Under the pieces are notes generated by a model, which was not told the DNA's origin, made no database searches, and was given only the letters and a program-made list of their open reading frames with translations. From positions 62,001 to 126,000 of the forward strand of contig CAILAY010000001.1 in the NCBI GenBank assembly GCA_903832285.1: a stretch of 64,000 bases of DNA. Direction: 5' to 3'. Positions 49,282 to 58,934 of the stretch are shown one piece after another. Within the stretch, counting starts at the first letter, position 1. Each line of letters begins with the position of its first letter. Position numbers and translations under genes: made by a program. This stretch comes from an uncultured beta proteobacterium (GTDB taxonomy: Bacteria; Pseudomonadota; Gammaproteobacteria; Burkholderiales; Burkholderiaceae_C).

Positions 49282-50964
49282 CTACATGTCCACGTAGTTG
49301 GGCCCGCCGCCGCCTTCGGGTGTGACCCAGACGATGTTCTGCGTCGGGTCCTTGATGTCGCAGGTCTTGCAGTGCACGCAGTTCTGCGCGTTGATCTGCA
49401 ACTGGTCAGCGCCGCTGGCGTCCTTCACGAACTCGTACACGCCGGCCGGGCAGTAGCGCTCTTCCGGACCACCGTAGGTCTTGAGGTTGGTGGCGACCGG
49501 CACGCTCGCGTCCTTGAGCGTGAGGTGCGCCGGCTGGTTTTCGGCATGGTTGGTGTTGCTCAGGAACACACTGGAGAGACGGTCGAAAGTGAGCTTGCCG
49601 TCGGGCCGCTCATAGGCAATACGCGGGCAATCGGCGGCCGGTTTCAGGTAAGCGTGATCGGCCTTGTCGCGGTGCACGGTCCAGGGCACGTTGCCGCGCA
49701 GCGCAAACTGCTCGATGCCAGTCATCACCGTGCCCACCGTGCGCCCGTACTTGAACCAGGCCTTGAAATTGCGCGACTCGTGCAGTTCGGTGTGCAGCCA
49801 GCTGTGTTTGAAGGCTTCGGGATAGGCCCCAAGTTCGTCGTGTTGGCGGTCGGCGGCGATGGCGTCAAAGGCGGCTTGCGCGGCGAGCATGCCCGACTTG
49901 ATGGCTGAGTGGCTGCCCTTGATGCGTGCAGCGTTGAGGTAGCCGGCGTCGCAGCCTACCAGGGCGCCCCCGGGGAACACGGTCTTGGGCAGGCTCGTGA
50001 GGCCGCCCGCGGTGATGACGCGCGCGCCGTAGCCGATGCGTTTGGCGCCTTTGGATCCTTCAAAGTACCAACGGATATTGGGGTGCTTCTTGAAGCGCTG
50101 AAACTCCTCAAAAGGGCTGAGCCAGGGGTTGGTGTAGTTCAGCCCCACGACCAGACCGATCGACATTTTGTTGCCCTCCATGTGATACATGAACGAGCCG
50201 CCGTAAGTCTGCTCGTCCAGCGGCCAACCGGTGCTGTGCAATACGAGCCCGGCCTGGTAGCGCGCGGGATCGATCTCCCACAACTCCTTGATGCCGATGG
50301 CATAGCTCTGCGGGTCCTTGCCTGCGTCGAGCTTGAACTTGGCAATCACCTGCTTGCCCAGGTGGCCGCGCGCGCCTTCGGCAAAGATGGTGTACTTGCC
50401 CAGCAGTTCCATTCCCAGTTGAAACTCCGGCGTCGGCTCCCCATCCTTGGCGATGCCCATGTTGCCCGTGGCCACGCCTTTGACCGCACCCCGGTCGTCA
50501 TACAGCACTTCGGCCGCAGCAAAGCCGGGGAAGATTTCCACGCCGAGGTTTTCGGCCTGCTGCGCCATCCAACGCGTCACATTGGCCAGGCTGATGACGT
50601 AGTTGCCGTGGTTGTCAAAACATTTGGGCAGGACAAAACCGGGAGTGCGCCAGGCTGCCTGTTCACTCAGGAACAGCACGATATCTTCGGTCACAGGCTG
50701 ATTCAGCGGGCAACCCATTTCCTTCCAGTTGGGGAACAGCTCGTTCATGGCGATCGGATCCATCACCGCGCCACTCAGAATGTGTGCACCGGGCTCCGAT
50801 CCCTTTTCCAGCACGACAACTGACAGCTCAGCGCCCCGGGCTGCGGCCAACTGCTTGAGCCGGATGGCGGTGGCCAGGCCGGCCGGGCCACCGCCAACCA
50901 CCACCACATCGTAGTCCATGCTCTCACGTGGACCGAACTGAGCCAGAATTTCTTCGGATGTCAT
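49282..50964 (-). CDS. Electron transfer flavoprotein-ubiquinone oxidoreductase
   Basis: ETF-QO takes electrons from electron transfer flavoprotein, which collects them from acyl-CoA and other dehydrogenases, and passes them to ubiquinone. The 560-residue protein shows the FAD-binding start YDVVVVGGGPAGLATAIRLKQ, the quinone-binding middle, and a C-terminal [4Fe-4S] site (CPAGVYEF, then QNCVHCKTCDIKDPTQNI). Length is typical. It is 4 nt upstream of the DenD-like gene, which may be accidental clustering. It is divergent from an SDR gene. Confidence 0.96.
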   Translation of the reverse strand: MTSEEILAQFGPRESMDYDVVVVGGGPAGLATAIRLKQLAAARGAELSVVVLEKGSEPGAHILSGAVMDPIAMNELFPNWKEMGCPLNQPVTEDIVLFLSEQAAWRTPGFVLPKCFDNHGNYVISLANVTRWMAQQAENLGVEIFPGFAAAEVLYDDRGAVKGVATGNMGIAKDGEPTPEFQLGMELLGKYTIFAEGARGHLGKQVIAKFKLDAGKDPQSYAIGIKELWEIDPARYQAGLVLHSTGWPLDEQTYGGSFMYHMEGNKMSIGLVVGLNYTNPWLSPFEEFQRFKKHPNIRWYFEGSKGAKRIGYGARVITAGGLTSLPKTVFPGGALVGCDAGYLNAARIKGSHSAIKSGMLAAQAAFDAIAADRQHDELGAYPEAFKHSWLHTELHESRNFKAWFKYGRTVGTVMTGIEQFALRGNVPWTVHRDKADHAYLKPAADCPRIAYERPDGKLTFDRLSSVFLSNTNHAENQPAHLTLKDASVPVATNLKTYGGPEERYCPAGVYEFVKDASGADQLQINAQNCVHCKTCDIKDPTQNIVWVTPEGGGGPNYVDM

Positions 50965-51096
50965 GGAGTTCCCCTAGCTGATGCAGTGAAGTGTGCGGCA
51001 GGACAGTGATTTATCCTGTCCATTGCGCGACCAATTCTATGCCGCGCTGGCGTACCATAGCCGCATCGTTTTCTTCGCCTAGAGGAGTAGCTAACA

Positions 51097-52646
<1,550 letters not shown>

Positions 52647-52675
52647 CTTTCACCCTGGGGCCGTCGTATTTTGGA

Positions 52676-53890
52676 TCAGGGCCGCAGCACTTTCGCGACC
52701 GGATTCGTGCGCAACCGGAACGCGTCCGGCATGCCCGAGCCCAGCAGGGGGCGAAGATACATGCGGAAGGCGTCGGTTACGTCGGTGCCGCTGGCGGTGA
52801 TGAATTCGTCTTCCATCACGCGCGTCTTGCCGGCCACCGTTTCCAGTGGCAGCAATTCATAGTCCACCGAGTAGAAGCCGGTGCGCTTGATGGCCACGGA
52901 GCCGCTCTTGTTGCCCCACATCGCGAACTGCACTGCCTTTTCGCCCACCTCGCGCGCCTCGCGCTGGTCCACGTCGGAGACGCAGCCCATGAACGAGCGT
53001 TGCAGGTAGCCGAAGGTGTCGCCGCGCACGCGCTTGATACCCAGTTTGCTCTTGATCTCCTCGCACAGCAGATCCGCCAGGGCCCCATTGCCGGAGAGTT
53101 GCACGTTGCCGTGGTCGTCGTGCTCCACATGCTTGGCCAAAAGCGTGGCGATGGGTGCACCTGATGCATCGTGAATGCCCTCGGAGACCGCGATGATGCA
53201 GCGACCCAGGCGCTCGTAGGTGGCCTTCACCTCGGCCAGGAACTTCTCCAATACGAAGGTGCGCTCGGGCAGGTAGATCAGATGCGGACCATCGTCCTGA
53301 AACTTCTTGCCCAGGGCGGACGCGGCCGTCAAAAAGCCCGCGTGGCGTCCCATCACCACGGCGACGTACACGCCCGGCAGGGCGGCGTTATCCAGGTTGG
53401 CACCGGCAAAGGCTTGAGCCACGAAGCGCGCAGCCGATGGGAAGCCTGGCGTGTGGTCGTTGCCGACCAGGTCGTTGTCGATGGTCTTGGGAATGTGAAT
53501 GCAGCGCAGCGGATAGCCCGCCTTTTGTGCCTCTGCGCTGACGATGCGAACGGTATCTGACGAGTCGTTGCCGCCGATGTAGAAGAAGTGGCCGATCTCG
53601 TGCGCCTGCAGCACCTTGAAGATCTCCTGGCAGTACTTGATGTCGGGTTTGTCCCGCGTTGAACCCAGTGCGGACGACGGTGTGTTTGCCACCATTTCCA
53701 GGTTGTGGCTGGTCTCCTGCGTCAAGTGCACAAAGTCTTCGTTGATGATGCCGCGTACGCCGTGACGCGCGCCGTACACGTGCTCGATGCCACGATGGCG
53801 ACGCGCTTCCAGCGCCACGCCCACCATCGACTGGTTGATCACCGCGGTGGGTCCGCCGCCTTGTGCCACAAGAATTTTTCCCGATGCCAT
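52676..53890 (-). CDS. pfp: Diphosphate-dependent 6-phosphofructokinase
   Basis: The 404-residue protein phosphorylates fructose 6-phosphate. The phosphoryl donor is predicted to be PPi rather than ATP: the loop that reads GGDG in ATP enzymes is GGND (106-109), and the residue after IP in the catalytic loop is Lys135 (PKTIDND) where ATP enzymes have Gly. The N-terminal loop is GGGPTAVIN. Such enzymes work reversibly in glycolysis and gluconeogenesis. ATG 53890 gives MASGKILVAQGGGPT; the longer reading lacks support. Divergent from a thioesterase gene. Confidence 0.92.
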   Translation of the reverse strand: MASGKILVAQGGGPTAVINQSMVGVALEARRHRGIEHVYGARHGVRGIINEDFVHLTQETSHNLEMVANTPSSALGSTRDKPDIKYCQEIFKVLQAHEIGHFFYIGGNDSSDTVRIVSAEAQKAGYPLRCIHIPKTIDNDLVGNDHTPGFPSAARFVAQAFAGANLDNAALPGVYVAVVMGRHAGFLTAASALGKKFQDDGPHLIYLPERTFVLEKFLAEVKATYERLGRCIIAVSEGIHDASGAPIATLLAKHVEHDDHGNVQLSGNGALADLLCEEIKSKLGIKRVRGDTFGYLQRSFMGCVSDVDQREAREVGEKAVQFAMWGNKSGSVAIKRTGFYSVDYELLPLETVAGKTRVMEDEFITASGTDVTDAFRMYLRPLLGSGMPDAFRLRTNPVAKVLRP

Positions 53891-54032
53891 TGAGTCTCCT
53901 ATTTGCGTGAAAGCTTGTCCTGGATTGAACGCCGAAATCGATCCTACCACCGGCACGGAGTTACCATGGCGTTACCAACGACTGGTGTGGCAACTTCCGT
54001 GATCGCACCATGTGGAAAAAGTGAGATGAACC

Positions 54033-54452
54033 ATGAAACTGGAACTTCCCGAGCACAAGAAACTACTCTATCAAATGACGATTCCCATTCGCTGGGGCGA
54101 CATGGATGCGATGGGGCATGTCAACAACACGTGCTACTTTCGGTACCTGGAGACTTGCCGAATCGACTGGTTGAGTGCCGCAGGCGGCGTGCCGGATCCG
54201 AAAGGACAGGGGCCGGTGATCGTGAACGCGTTCTGCAATTTCTACAAACAACTCGAATACCCTGGTGACGTGCTGGTGAAAATGTATGGCAGCGACCCGG
54301 GTCGCACGTCGTTCGAGACCTGGGGCACGATGGAGCGTGCCGACCAACCCGGCGTGATCTACGCCGCGGGTGGGGCGACCACTGTCTGGGTGGATTTCCC
54401 CCGGCAAAAGTCGCTGCCCCTGCCCGACTGGATGCGCGCGCTGGTGAGTTGA
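54033..54452 (+). CDS. 4HBT-family acyl-CoA thioesterase (YbgC-like)
   Basis: A 139-residue hotdog-fold protein. The active-site strand and helix read IRWGDMDAMGHVNNTCYFRYLETCRIDWL, with the catalytic Asp and the HVNN motif of 4-hydroxybenzoyl-CoA-type thioesterases. It hydrolyses an acyl-CoA or acyl-ACP, chain length unknown. It is a single gene, with GTGAGAT just before the start and the AhpD-like gene convergent downstream. Confidence 0.88.
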   Translation: MKLELPEHKKLLYQMTIPIRWGDMDAMGHVNNTCYFRYLETCRIDWLSAAGGVPDPKGQGPVIVNAFCNFYKQLEYPGDVLVKMYGSDPGRTSFETWGTMERADQPGVIYAAGGATTVWVDFPRQKSLPLPDWMRALVS

Positions 54453-54515
54453 GCAGGGACATGGCCCGGCTGGACCGAGTTTCCACGGATTACTTCAGGA
54501 TGCGCCGACACAGCG

Positions 54516-55097
54516 CTATTTTTGCTTGGGTACACGCCCCATCAGGTAGAACTCCTGATTGGGCGCCATGTTGCTGAACGAGGCCATGCGATTCGACAGT
54601 CCGAAGAATGCCGTGATGGCGGCGATATCCCACGCGTCTTCATCGCTGAAACCGTGGGTGTGCAGGGCCGCGAAGTCGTCGTCGTTGATCTCGGCAGAGT
54701 GCTGGCACACCTTCATCGCAAAGTCCAGCATGGCGCGCTGTCGCTCGCTGATGTCGGCCTTGCGGTAGTTCACCGCCACCTGGTCTGCCACCAGCGGCTT
54801 CTTCTCGTAGATGCGCAAAATCGCGCCGTGCGCGACCACGCAATACAGGCAGGCATTGGCCGCGCTGGTGGTGGTGACGATCATTTCGCGCTCGCCCTTG
54901 CTCAGTCCCGAATCCTCTTTCAGCATAAGCGCGTCGTGGTAGGCAAAGAAGGCGCGCCACTCGGCGGGACGTCGTGCCAGCGCCAGAAAAACGTTCGGCA
55001 CAAAGCCGGCCTTGGCCTGCACCTCCAGCACTTTGGCCTTAATGTCATCGGGCAAGTCGTTGATGTCGGGTGCAGGGTAGCGTGGTGTGTGTTTCAT
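54516..55097 (-). CDS. AhpD-like carboxymuconolactone-decarboxylase-family protein
   Basis: A 193-residue protein. The family redox motif is CLYCVVAHGAILR (Cys-x-x-Cys ... His) at about residues 84-91, preceded by LSKGEREMIVTTTSAANA. It belongs to the peroxidase-related (AhpD/CMD) proteins, probably a peroxide- or thiol-linked reductase. Residues 1-30 hold PAPDINDLPDDIKAKVLEVQAKAGFVPNVFLALARRP, the standard start, supporting ATG 55097 over a longer reading. It is divergent from ald with the regulatory palindrome between them. Confidence 0.87.
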   Translation of the reverse strand: MKHTPRYPAPDINDLPDDIKAKVLEVQAKAGFVPNVFLALARRPAEWRAFFAYHDALMLKEDSGLSKGEREMIVTTTSAANACLYCVVAHGAILRIYEKKPLVADQVAVNYRKADISERQRAMLDFAMKVCQHSAEINDDDFAALHTHGFSDEDAWDIAAITAFFGLSNRMASFSNMAPNQEFYLMGRVPKQK

Positions 55098-55214
55098 GGT
55101 GCGTTGCGCTGGGGTCAAAGGGATGGTGCCGCGGCAAGTATTGCCGACAACTTCGGTGCGGTCCAGTGTGGTCGTGACCAACGTCCAAATGCGCAGACGG
55201 GTGGTTCATACAGT

Positions 55215-55233
55215 TCATTAGAAAAACTAATGA
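55215..55233. promoter_or_regulatory. Palindromic operator candidate between the AhpD-like gene and ald
   Basis: TCATTAG (55215-55221), AAAAA, CTAATGA (55227-55233) is a perfect 7-bp inverted repeat within an AT-rich promoter region. The arrangement ATTAG-N5-CTAAT has the T-N11-A form seen in LysR-type regulator sites. Lrp/AsnC proteins, frequent regulators of ald, bind looser AT-rich sites. No regulator gene is adjacent, so the factor is unknown. Confidence 0.5.
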
Positions 55234-55313
55234 CAATACAAACAAATTAACAATACTTCTTTATTGATCGAATCTTTAGCACAATGCGCCAGATCAACCA
55301 CCAGGAGACCAGC

Positions 55314-56429
55314 ATGCTGATCGGCGTACCGAAGGAAATAAAGAATCACGAATACCGCGTCGGCCTGACGCCTGCCAGCGTGCGCGAACTCGTTGACCAC
55401 GGGCACCAGGTGCTGGTGCAATGCGATGCCGGCACCGCCATCGGTTGCACGGACGAACAGTACGTCGCCGCTGGCGCCAAGATGGTCGCTGCAGCCAGCG
55501 AAATCTTTCTCCGCGCCGAGATGATCGTCAAGGTCAAGGAGCCGCAACCCGTCGAATGCGCGATGCTGCGCTCCGGCCAAATCCTGTACACGTATCTGCA
55601 CCTCGCACCCGATCCAGAGCAGACCAAGGCGCTGATCGCGTCGGGCGCCATCTGCATAGCCTACGAGACCATCACAGGTCCCGGCGGCGGTTTGCCTTTG
55701 CTGGCCCCCATGAGCGAAGTGGCGGGACGCATGGCGGTGCAGGCCGGTGCCACCTACCTGGAAAAGGCGCACGGTGGCCGCGGTCTGTTGCTCGGCGGCG
55801 TGCCCGGCGTGGCCCCCGGCCATGTGGCCATCATCGGCGCTGGCGTGGTCGGCACCAACGCGTTGCAGATGGCGGTCGGCATGGGCGCCCGCGTCACCGT
55901 GTTGGACAAGAGTGTGGATCGTCTGCGCCAGTTGGATCTGGTGTTTGGGAATCGCATCAGCACCGTCTATTCGACCGCGTCGAGCATCGAAGAAGCGGTG
56001 CTGGACGCAGATCTGGTGGTTGGTGGCGTGCTCGTCCCCGGTGCGGCGGCGCCCAAACTGGTGACGCGCTCGCATATCTCGCGCATGAAAAAGGGTGCGG
56101 TCGTGGTGGACGTGGCGATCGACCAGGGCGGCTGCTTTGAAACCTCGCACGCCACCACGCACGCCGAGCCGGTTTACATGGTGGATGGCGTGGTGCACTA
56201 CTGCGTTGCCAACATGCCCGGCGCCGTGGCCCGCACTTCGACCTTTGCCCTGAACAACGCCACCATCGGTCACGCTCTGGCGCTGGCCGACAAGGGCTGG
56301 AAGCAGGCCCTGAAAGACAACGTGCACCTGCTACACGGCTTGAACGTGTGCCAGGGCAAAGTGACTTACGAAGCCGTTGCCCGCGATCTGGGCTACGAAT
56401 TTGTGGCGCCGACGACGCTGCTCGGTTGA
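55314..56429 (+). CDS. ald: Alanine dehydrogenase
   Basis: Ald catalyses NAD-dependent reversible deamination of L-alanine to pyruvate and ammonia. From ATG 55314 (after CCAGGAGACC) the 371-residue protein starts [20 protein letters not shown], the standard motif with pyruvate-binding Arg. The catalytic lysine and histidine lie in VKVKEPQP and YTYLHLAPD, and the NAD fold in [29 protein letters not shown]. Length is normal. An upstream start at 55284 would add ten unlikely residues. Transcription probably starts in the AT-rich region with the palindrome. Confidence 0.96.
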   Translation: MLIGVPKEIKNHEYRVGLTPASVRELVDHGHQVLVQCDAGTAIGCTDEQYVAAGAKMVAAASEIFLRAEMIVKVKEPQPVECAMLRSGQILYTYLHLAPDPEQTKALIASGAICIAYETITGPGGGLPLLAPMSEVAGRMAVQAGATYLEKAHGGRGLLLGGVPGVAPGHVAIIGAGVVGTNALQMAVGMGARVTVLDKSVDRLRQLDLVFGNRISTVYSTASSIEEAVLDADLVVGGVLVPGAAAPKLVTRSHISRMKKGAVVVDVAIDQGGCFETSHATTHAEPVYMVDGVVHYCVANMPGAVARTSTFALNNATIGHALALADKGWKQALKDNVHLLHGLNVCQGKVTYEAVARDLGYEFVAPTTLLG

Positions 56430-56439
56430 TCCGCTTGCA

Positions 56440-56690
56440 CCCATAGGACACCAATCCCCTTTTCGGAACTGGCTGTCCGCTTGGGTTCCCGTAAGCCCCG
56501 GGGAGTTCTGCTTCCCGCGAGCCGCCGGTCGACTTCTGCACCCGGTGTCCTATCGGCTGGTTCCGAGTCCAGCGGCTGGGCGGACACAGCGAGTTGCGCA
56601 ACCGGGGATATGCCGGTCGAAATTGACTCAGGCGACGCAGGCTTGCGCTTTGAATCGTTGAAGTAAGCTCGGGCTTTTCAAGCTTACTTC
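56440..56690 (+). other. Structured intergenic region between ald and an MFS gene
   Basis: The 276-bp gap holds no credible gene but has two clear inverted repeats. The first is a long-range stem: CCCATAGGACACC (56440-56452) with GGTGTCCTATCGG (56545-56557), 12 of 13 pairs, enclosing 92 bases with smaller hairpins. The second is a perfect 10-bp stem GAAGTAAGCT (56660-56669) / AGCTTACTTC (56681-56690) ending 15 bases before the MFS start. This could be a leader RNA or riboswitch for the MFS gene, or the processed 3' end of ald. Confidence 0.5.
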
Positions 56691-56705
56691 CCAATAGTCC
56701 ACTCC

Positions 56706-57887
56706 ATGCGCCACCCATCCGAATATGACTGGCGGACCATTGGTGCGCTGAACGCCGTATCCGCATTGGCGCAAGTCGGGCAGTTCGGCATTTCATTCGT
56801 GTTACTGCCGGTGTGGCTTGCACAGCAGGGACTCGATGCTTCCCAATTGGGAATGTTCGCCGCGTCTCTCTGGCTGGGGCAATTGCCCGGTCTTGGCGTC
56901 GCGCCGTGGCTGTGCCGACGGCTCGGTCCTAGGTGGGTAGTTGTGTCCGGACTCCTTTGCACCGTGATTGCGCTGGCCTGGATTGCGCTGGCCGAGTGGC
57001 CCTTTTGGCTCTTGGGCGGTACGCTGGCGGGATTTGGTCTCGGACTGCGATGGATAGGATTGGAGCCCTGGCTTTACCGCATCGCGCCCGCCGAAGCACG
57101 AGGCAGGTTGGTGGGATTCCATGAAACACTGATCGCTCTGGCGCCCATCATCGCGCCCTTGCTTGCAAGCTACTACGGGCTGAATGGGTCAGCGGTGTTC
57201 TGGATCGGCGCCACATTTACTTGCGGGGCTATGCTGCCCTTGGCGTTTGCCCGGGCAGATTCCGACGAACTGACAACCCGGCACATCCACGGTGCCCAGC
57301 TGAGTCCCCTGATTTCGTTGCGCGAGCGCATCTTCAAACAAGGTGTGGTGATAGCGCTGGTCGGTGGCATGACGGAGGCCGCTGTATCGGGTCTGTTTGC
57401 GCTGTTTACCCAAGGCCGCGGGATGTCCATCAGCCAGACCGCCGATTTGCTCGCCGTGTTCGGTCTGGGTGGATTGTTGATGCAGTATGGCGTCGGCTGG
57501 CTTGCTGACCGACGTGGCGTAGGCGCAGCAGCTCTTTCTTGCGCCGCCGGCACCGCCATGGTGAGCCTGGCCCTTTTACTGCCGCTGAGCTATGCGATGG
57601 TGATGGTTGCCGTCTTCCTGCTGGGCGGCTTCATCACGGCGTTACTGACCCTCGCACTCATTGCGAGCACCACGACACCTGCTGGCAACATAGCCAGCAA
57701 TGTCAGCTTGATTTCCATGCTCTACACGGTCAGCGCGGTTGCGGGACCGCTGGTTGCGGGCGCGATGATGAAAGCAACCTATGGCGACGCACTCATGTGG
57801 TTCACCGCCGCCGCTGCAACAATCATGGCATGTGGCGTGGGTTGGGTTTCAATGTCGACGATGCAGCCCATCGTTGAGTCGAAATAG
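56706..57887 (+). CDS. Major facilitator superfamily transporter (YcaD-like)
   Basis: A 393-residue MFS protein with about 12 helices. It shows WLAQQGLDASQLGMFAASLWLGQLPGLGVAPWL and LEPWLYRIAPAEARGRLVGFHETL in the N-terminal half. The pattern fits the YcaD/UhpC-like sugar or drug-efflux branch with unknown substrate. There is no clear ribosome-binding site before ATG 56706; the upstream hairpin may bear on translation. It is followed by pssA after 79 nt on the same strand. Confidence 0.8.
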   Translation: MRHPSEYDWRTIGALNAVSALAQVGQFGISFVLLPVWLAQQGLDASQLGMFAASLWLGQLPGLGVAPWLCRRLGPRWVVVSGLLCTVIALAWIALAEWPFWLLGGTLAGFGLGLRWIGLEPWLYRIAPAEARGRLVGFHETLIALAPIIAPLLASYYGLNGSAVFWIGATFTCGAMLPLAFARADSDELTTRHIHGAQLSPLISLRERIFKQGVVIALVGGMTEAAVSGLFALFTQGRGMSISQTADLLAVFGLGGLLMQYGVGWLADRRGVGAAALSCAAGTAMVSLALLLPLSYAMVMVAVFLLGGFITALLTLALIASTTTPAGNIASNVSLISMLYTVSAVAGPLVAGAMMKATYGDALMWFTAAAATIMACGVGWVSMSTMQPIVESK

Positions 57888-57966
57888 CGCTGCGGACCCG
57901 TACCGGCAGGTGGTCGAATTGCTGCCGTACACTGTGCGTCTACTCACTGCCTGTGAAGACCACATC

Positions 57967-58776
57967 ATGAATGAAGACGAGTCTGTCAACACCAAGTCGG
58001 ATGAAATTCCGGCGATTCCCAAGCGCCGCAAGGGCATCTATGTGCTGCCCAATCTGTTCACCTTGGCAGCACTGTTTGGCGGCTTCTACGCGATCGTGAT
58101 GGCCATTAACGGTCGCTTCGATCTCGCCGTTTATGGCATTGCCTGCGCTATGGTGCTCGACAGCCTTGACGGGCGCGTGGCCCGTATGACGAACACCCAA
58201 AGCGCCTTTGGCGAACAGATGGATTCTCTCTCCGACATGGTGTCGTTCGGCGCGGCTCCGGCACTGATTTCCTACATCTGGGCGCTCAAGGGCTTGGGGC
58301 GCTGGGGCTGGATTGCCGCCTTTGTCTATGTTTCTTGTGCCGCCCTGCGATTGGCGCGCTTCAATGTCAATACCGCCGTGGTGGACAAGCGCTATTTTCA
58401 GGGGCTGCCCTCGCCCGCGGCCGCGGCGATGGTGGCCAGTTTCATCTACACCATGAACGATCTGGACTTCAGCGGTCCAAGCGTGGCCTGGCCCATGTTT
58501 GCGCTGGCGTTGTACGCCGGCTTGACGATGGTGACCAACGTGCCTTTCTATAGCTTCAAGGATGTCTCAAAAAAGAGTGTTCCGTTCGTGGTGCTGGTTG
58601 CGATCGCCCTCGTCATCGCGACCATCCTCATTGATCCGCCAAAGGTTCTGTTTGGCATCTTCGTGGTGTATGGCCTCAGCGGCTACGTGATCTACGGCTG
58701 GCGCAAGGCCAAGGGTGTACCGACCAGCGTCATCAGTACTTCCACCGACGAACCGGACGAGAAAGGCTTGCACTGA
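57967..58776 (+). CDS. pssA: CDP-diacylglycerol-serine O-phosphatidyltransferase
   Basis: PssA makes phosphatidylserine, the precursor of phosphatidylethanolamine. The 269-residue membrane protein has the CDP-alcohol phosphatidyltransferase motif as MVLDSLDGRVARMTNTQSAFGEQMDSLSDMVSFG, giving the D-x2-DG-x2-AR-x8-G-x3-D-x3-D pattern. About eight helices follow, and the N-terminus has the family sequence GIYVLPNLFTLAALFGGFYAIV. ATG 57967 is chosen because upstream residues of the longer reading overlap the MFS gene and do not fit. It is upstream of the leuA leader region. Confidence 0.95.
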   Translation: MNEDESVNTKSDEIPAIPKRRKGIYVLPNLFTLAALFGGFYAIVMAINGRFDLAVYGIACAMVLDSLDGRVARMTNTQSAFGEQMDSLSDMVSFGAAPALISYIWALKGLGRWGWIAAFVYVSCAALRLARFNVNTAVVDKRYFQGLPSPAAAAMVASFIYTMNDLDFSGPSVAWPMFALALYAGLTMVTNVPFYSFKDVSKKSVPFVVLVAIALVIATILIDPPKVLFGIFVVYGLSGYVIYGWRKAKGVPTSVISTSTDEPDEKGLH

Positions 58777-58799
58777 GAATCCTGTGCTACAGTCCACCC

Positions 58800-58856
58800 A
58801 TGAAAAATATTTCGCTAGCGCTTCGACTGCTATGCCAGCACGGGCAGGTTCAGTAG
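58800..58856 (+). CDS. Leucine-rich leader peptide upstream of leuA
   Basis: An 18-codon reading gives MKNISLALRLLCQHGQVQ. Four of its first eleven codons specify leucine (CTA, CTT, CTG, CTA), two of them CTA, rare in this GC-rich genome. It is followed 23 bases later by an intrinsic terminator and then leuA. This is the layout of a transcription-attenuation leader sensing charged leucyl-tRNA. Its own ribosome-binding site is not obvious, the weakest point of the call. Confidence 0.6.
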   Translation: MKNISLALRLLCQHGQVQ

Positions 58857-58879
58857 CGCCACCGCGATCACTGTTTTCC

Positions 58880-58913
58880 AAAGGCCCGTATGCATTCGCA
58901 GCGGGCCTTTTTT
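58880..58913 (+). terminator. Attenuator terminator before leuA
   Basis: AAAGGCCCG (58880-58888) pairs perfectly with CGGGCCTTT (58902-58910), 9 bp, followed by T's to 58913. An alternative pairing exists: ACGGGC (58840-58845) within the leader peptide codons can pair with GCCCGT (58884-58889), which would break the terminator stem and act as an antiterminator. Confidence 0.75.
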
Positions 58914-58934
58914 CTTTTCTCATCGGAGCGAACC

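Noticed and set aside
50985-51030. A hairpin GGACAG...CTGTCC in the gap before the SDR gene as a sixth copy of the dispersed repeat
   Set aside because: It shares only the GGACAG word; the left end, core and right end of the family are missing.
55957-56823. A long minus-strand open frame across ald, the gap and the MFS gene
   Set aside because: It overlaps two well-supported genes and has the Arg/Pro/Ser-rich composition of a GC-rich antisense frame.
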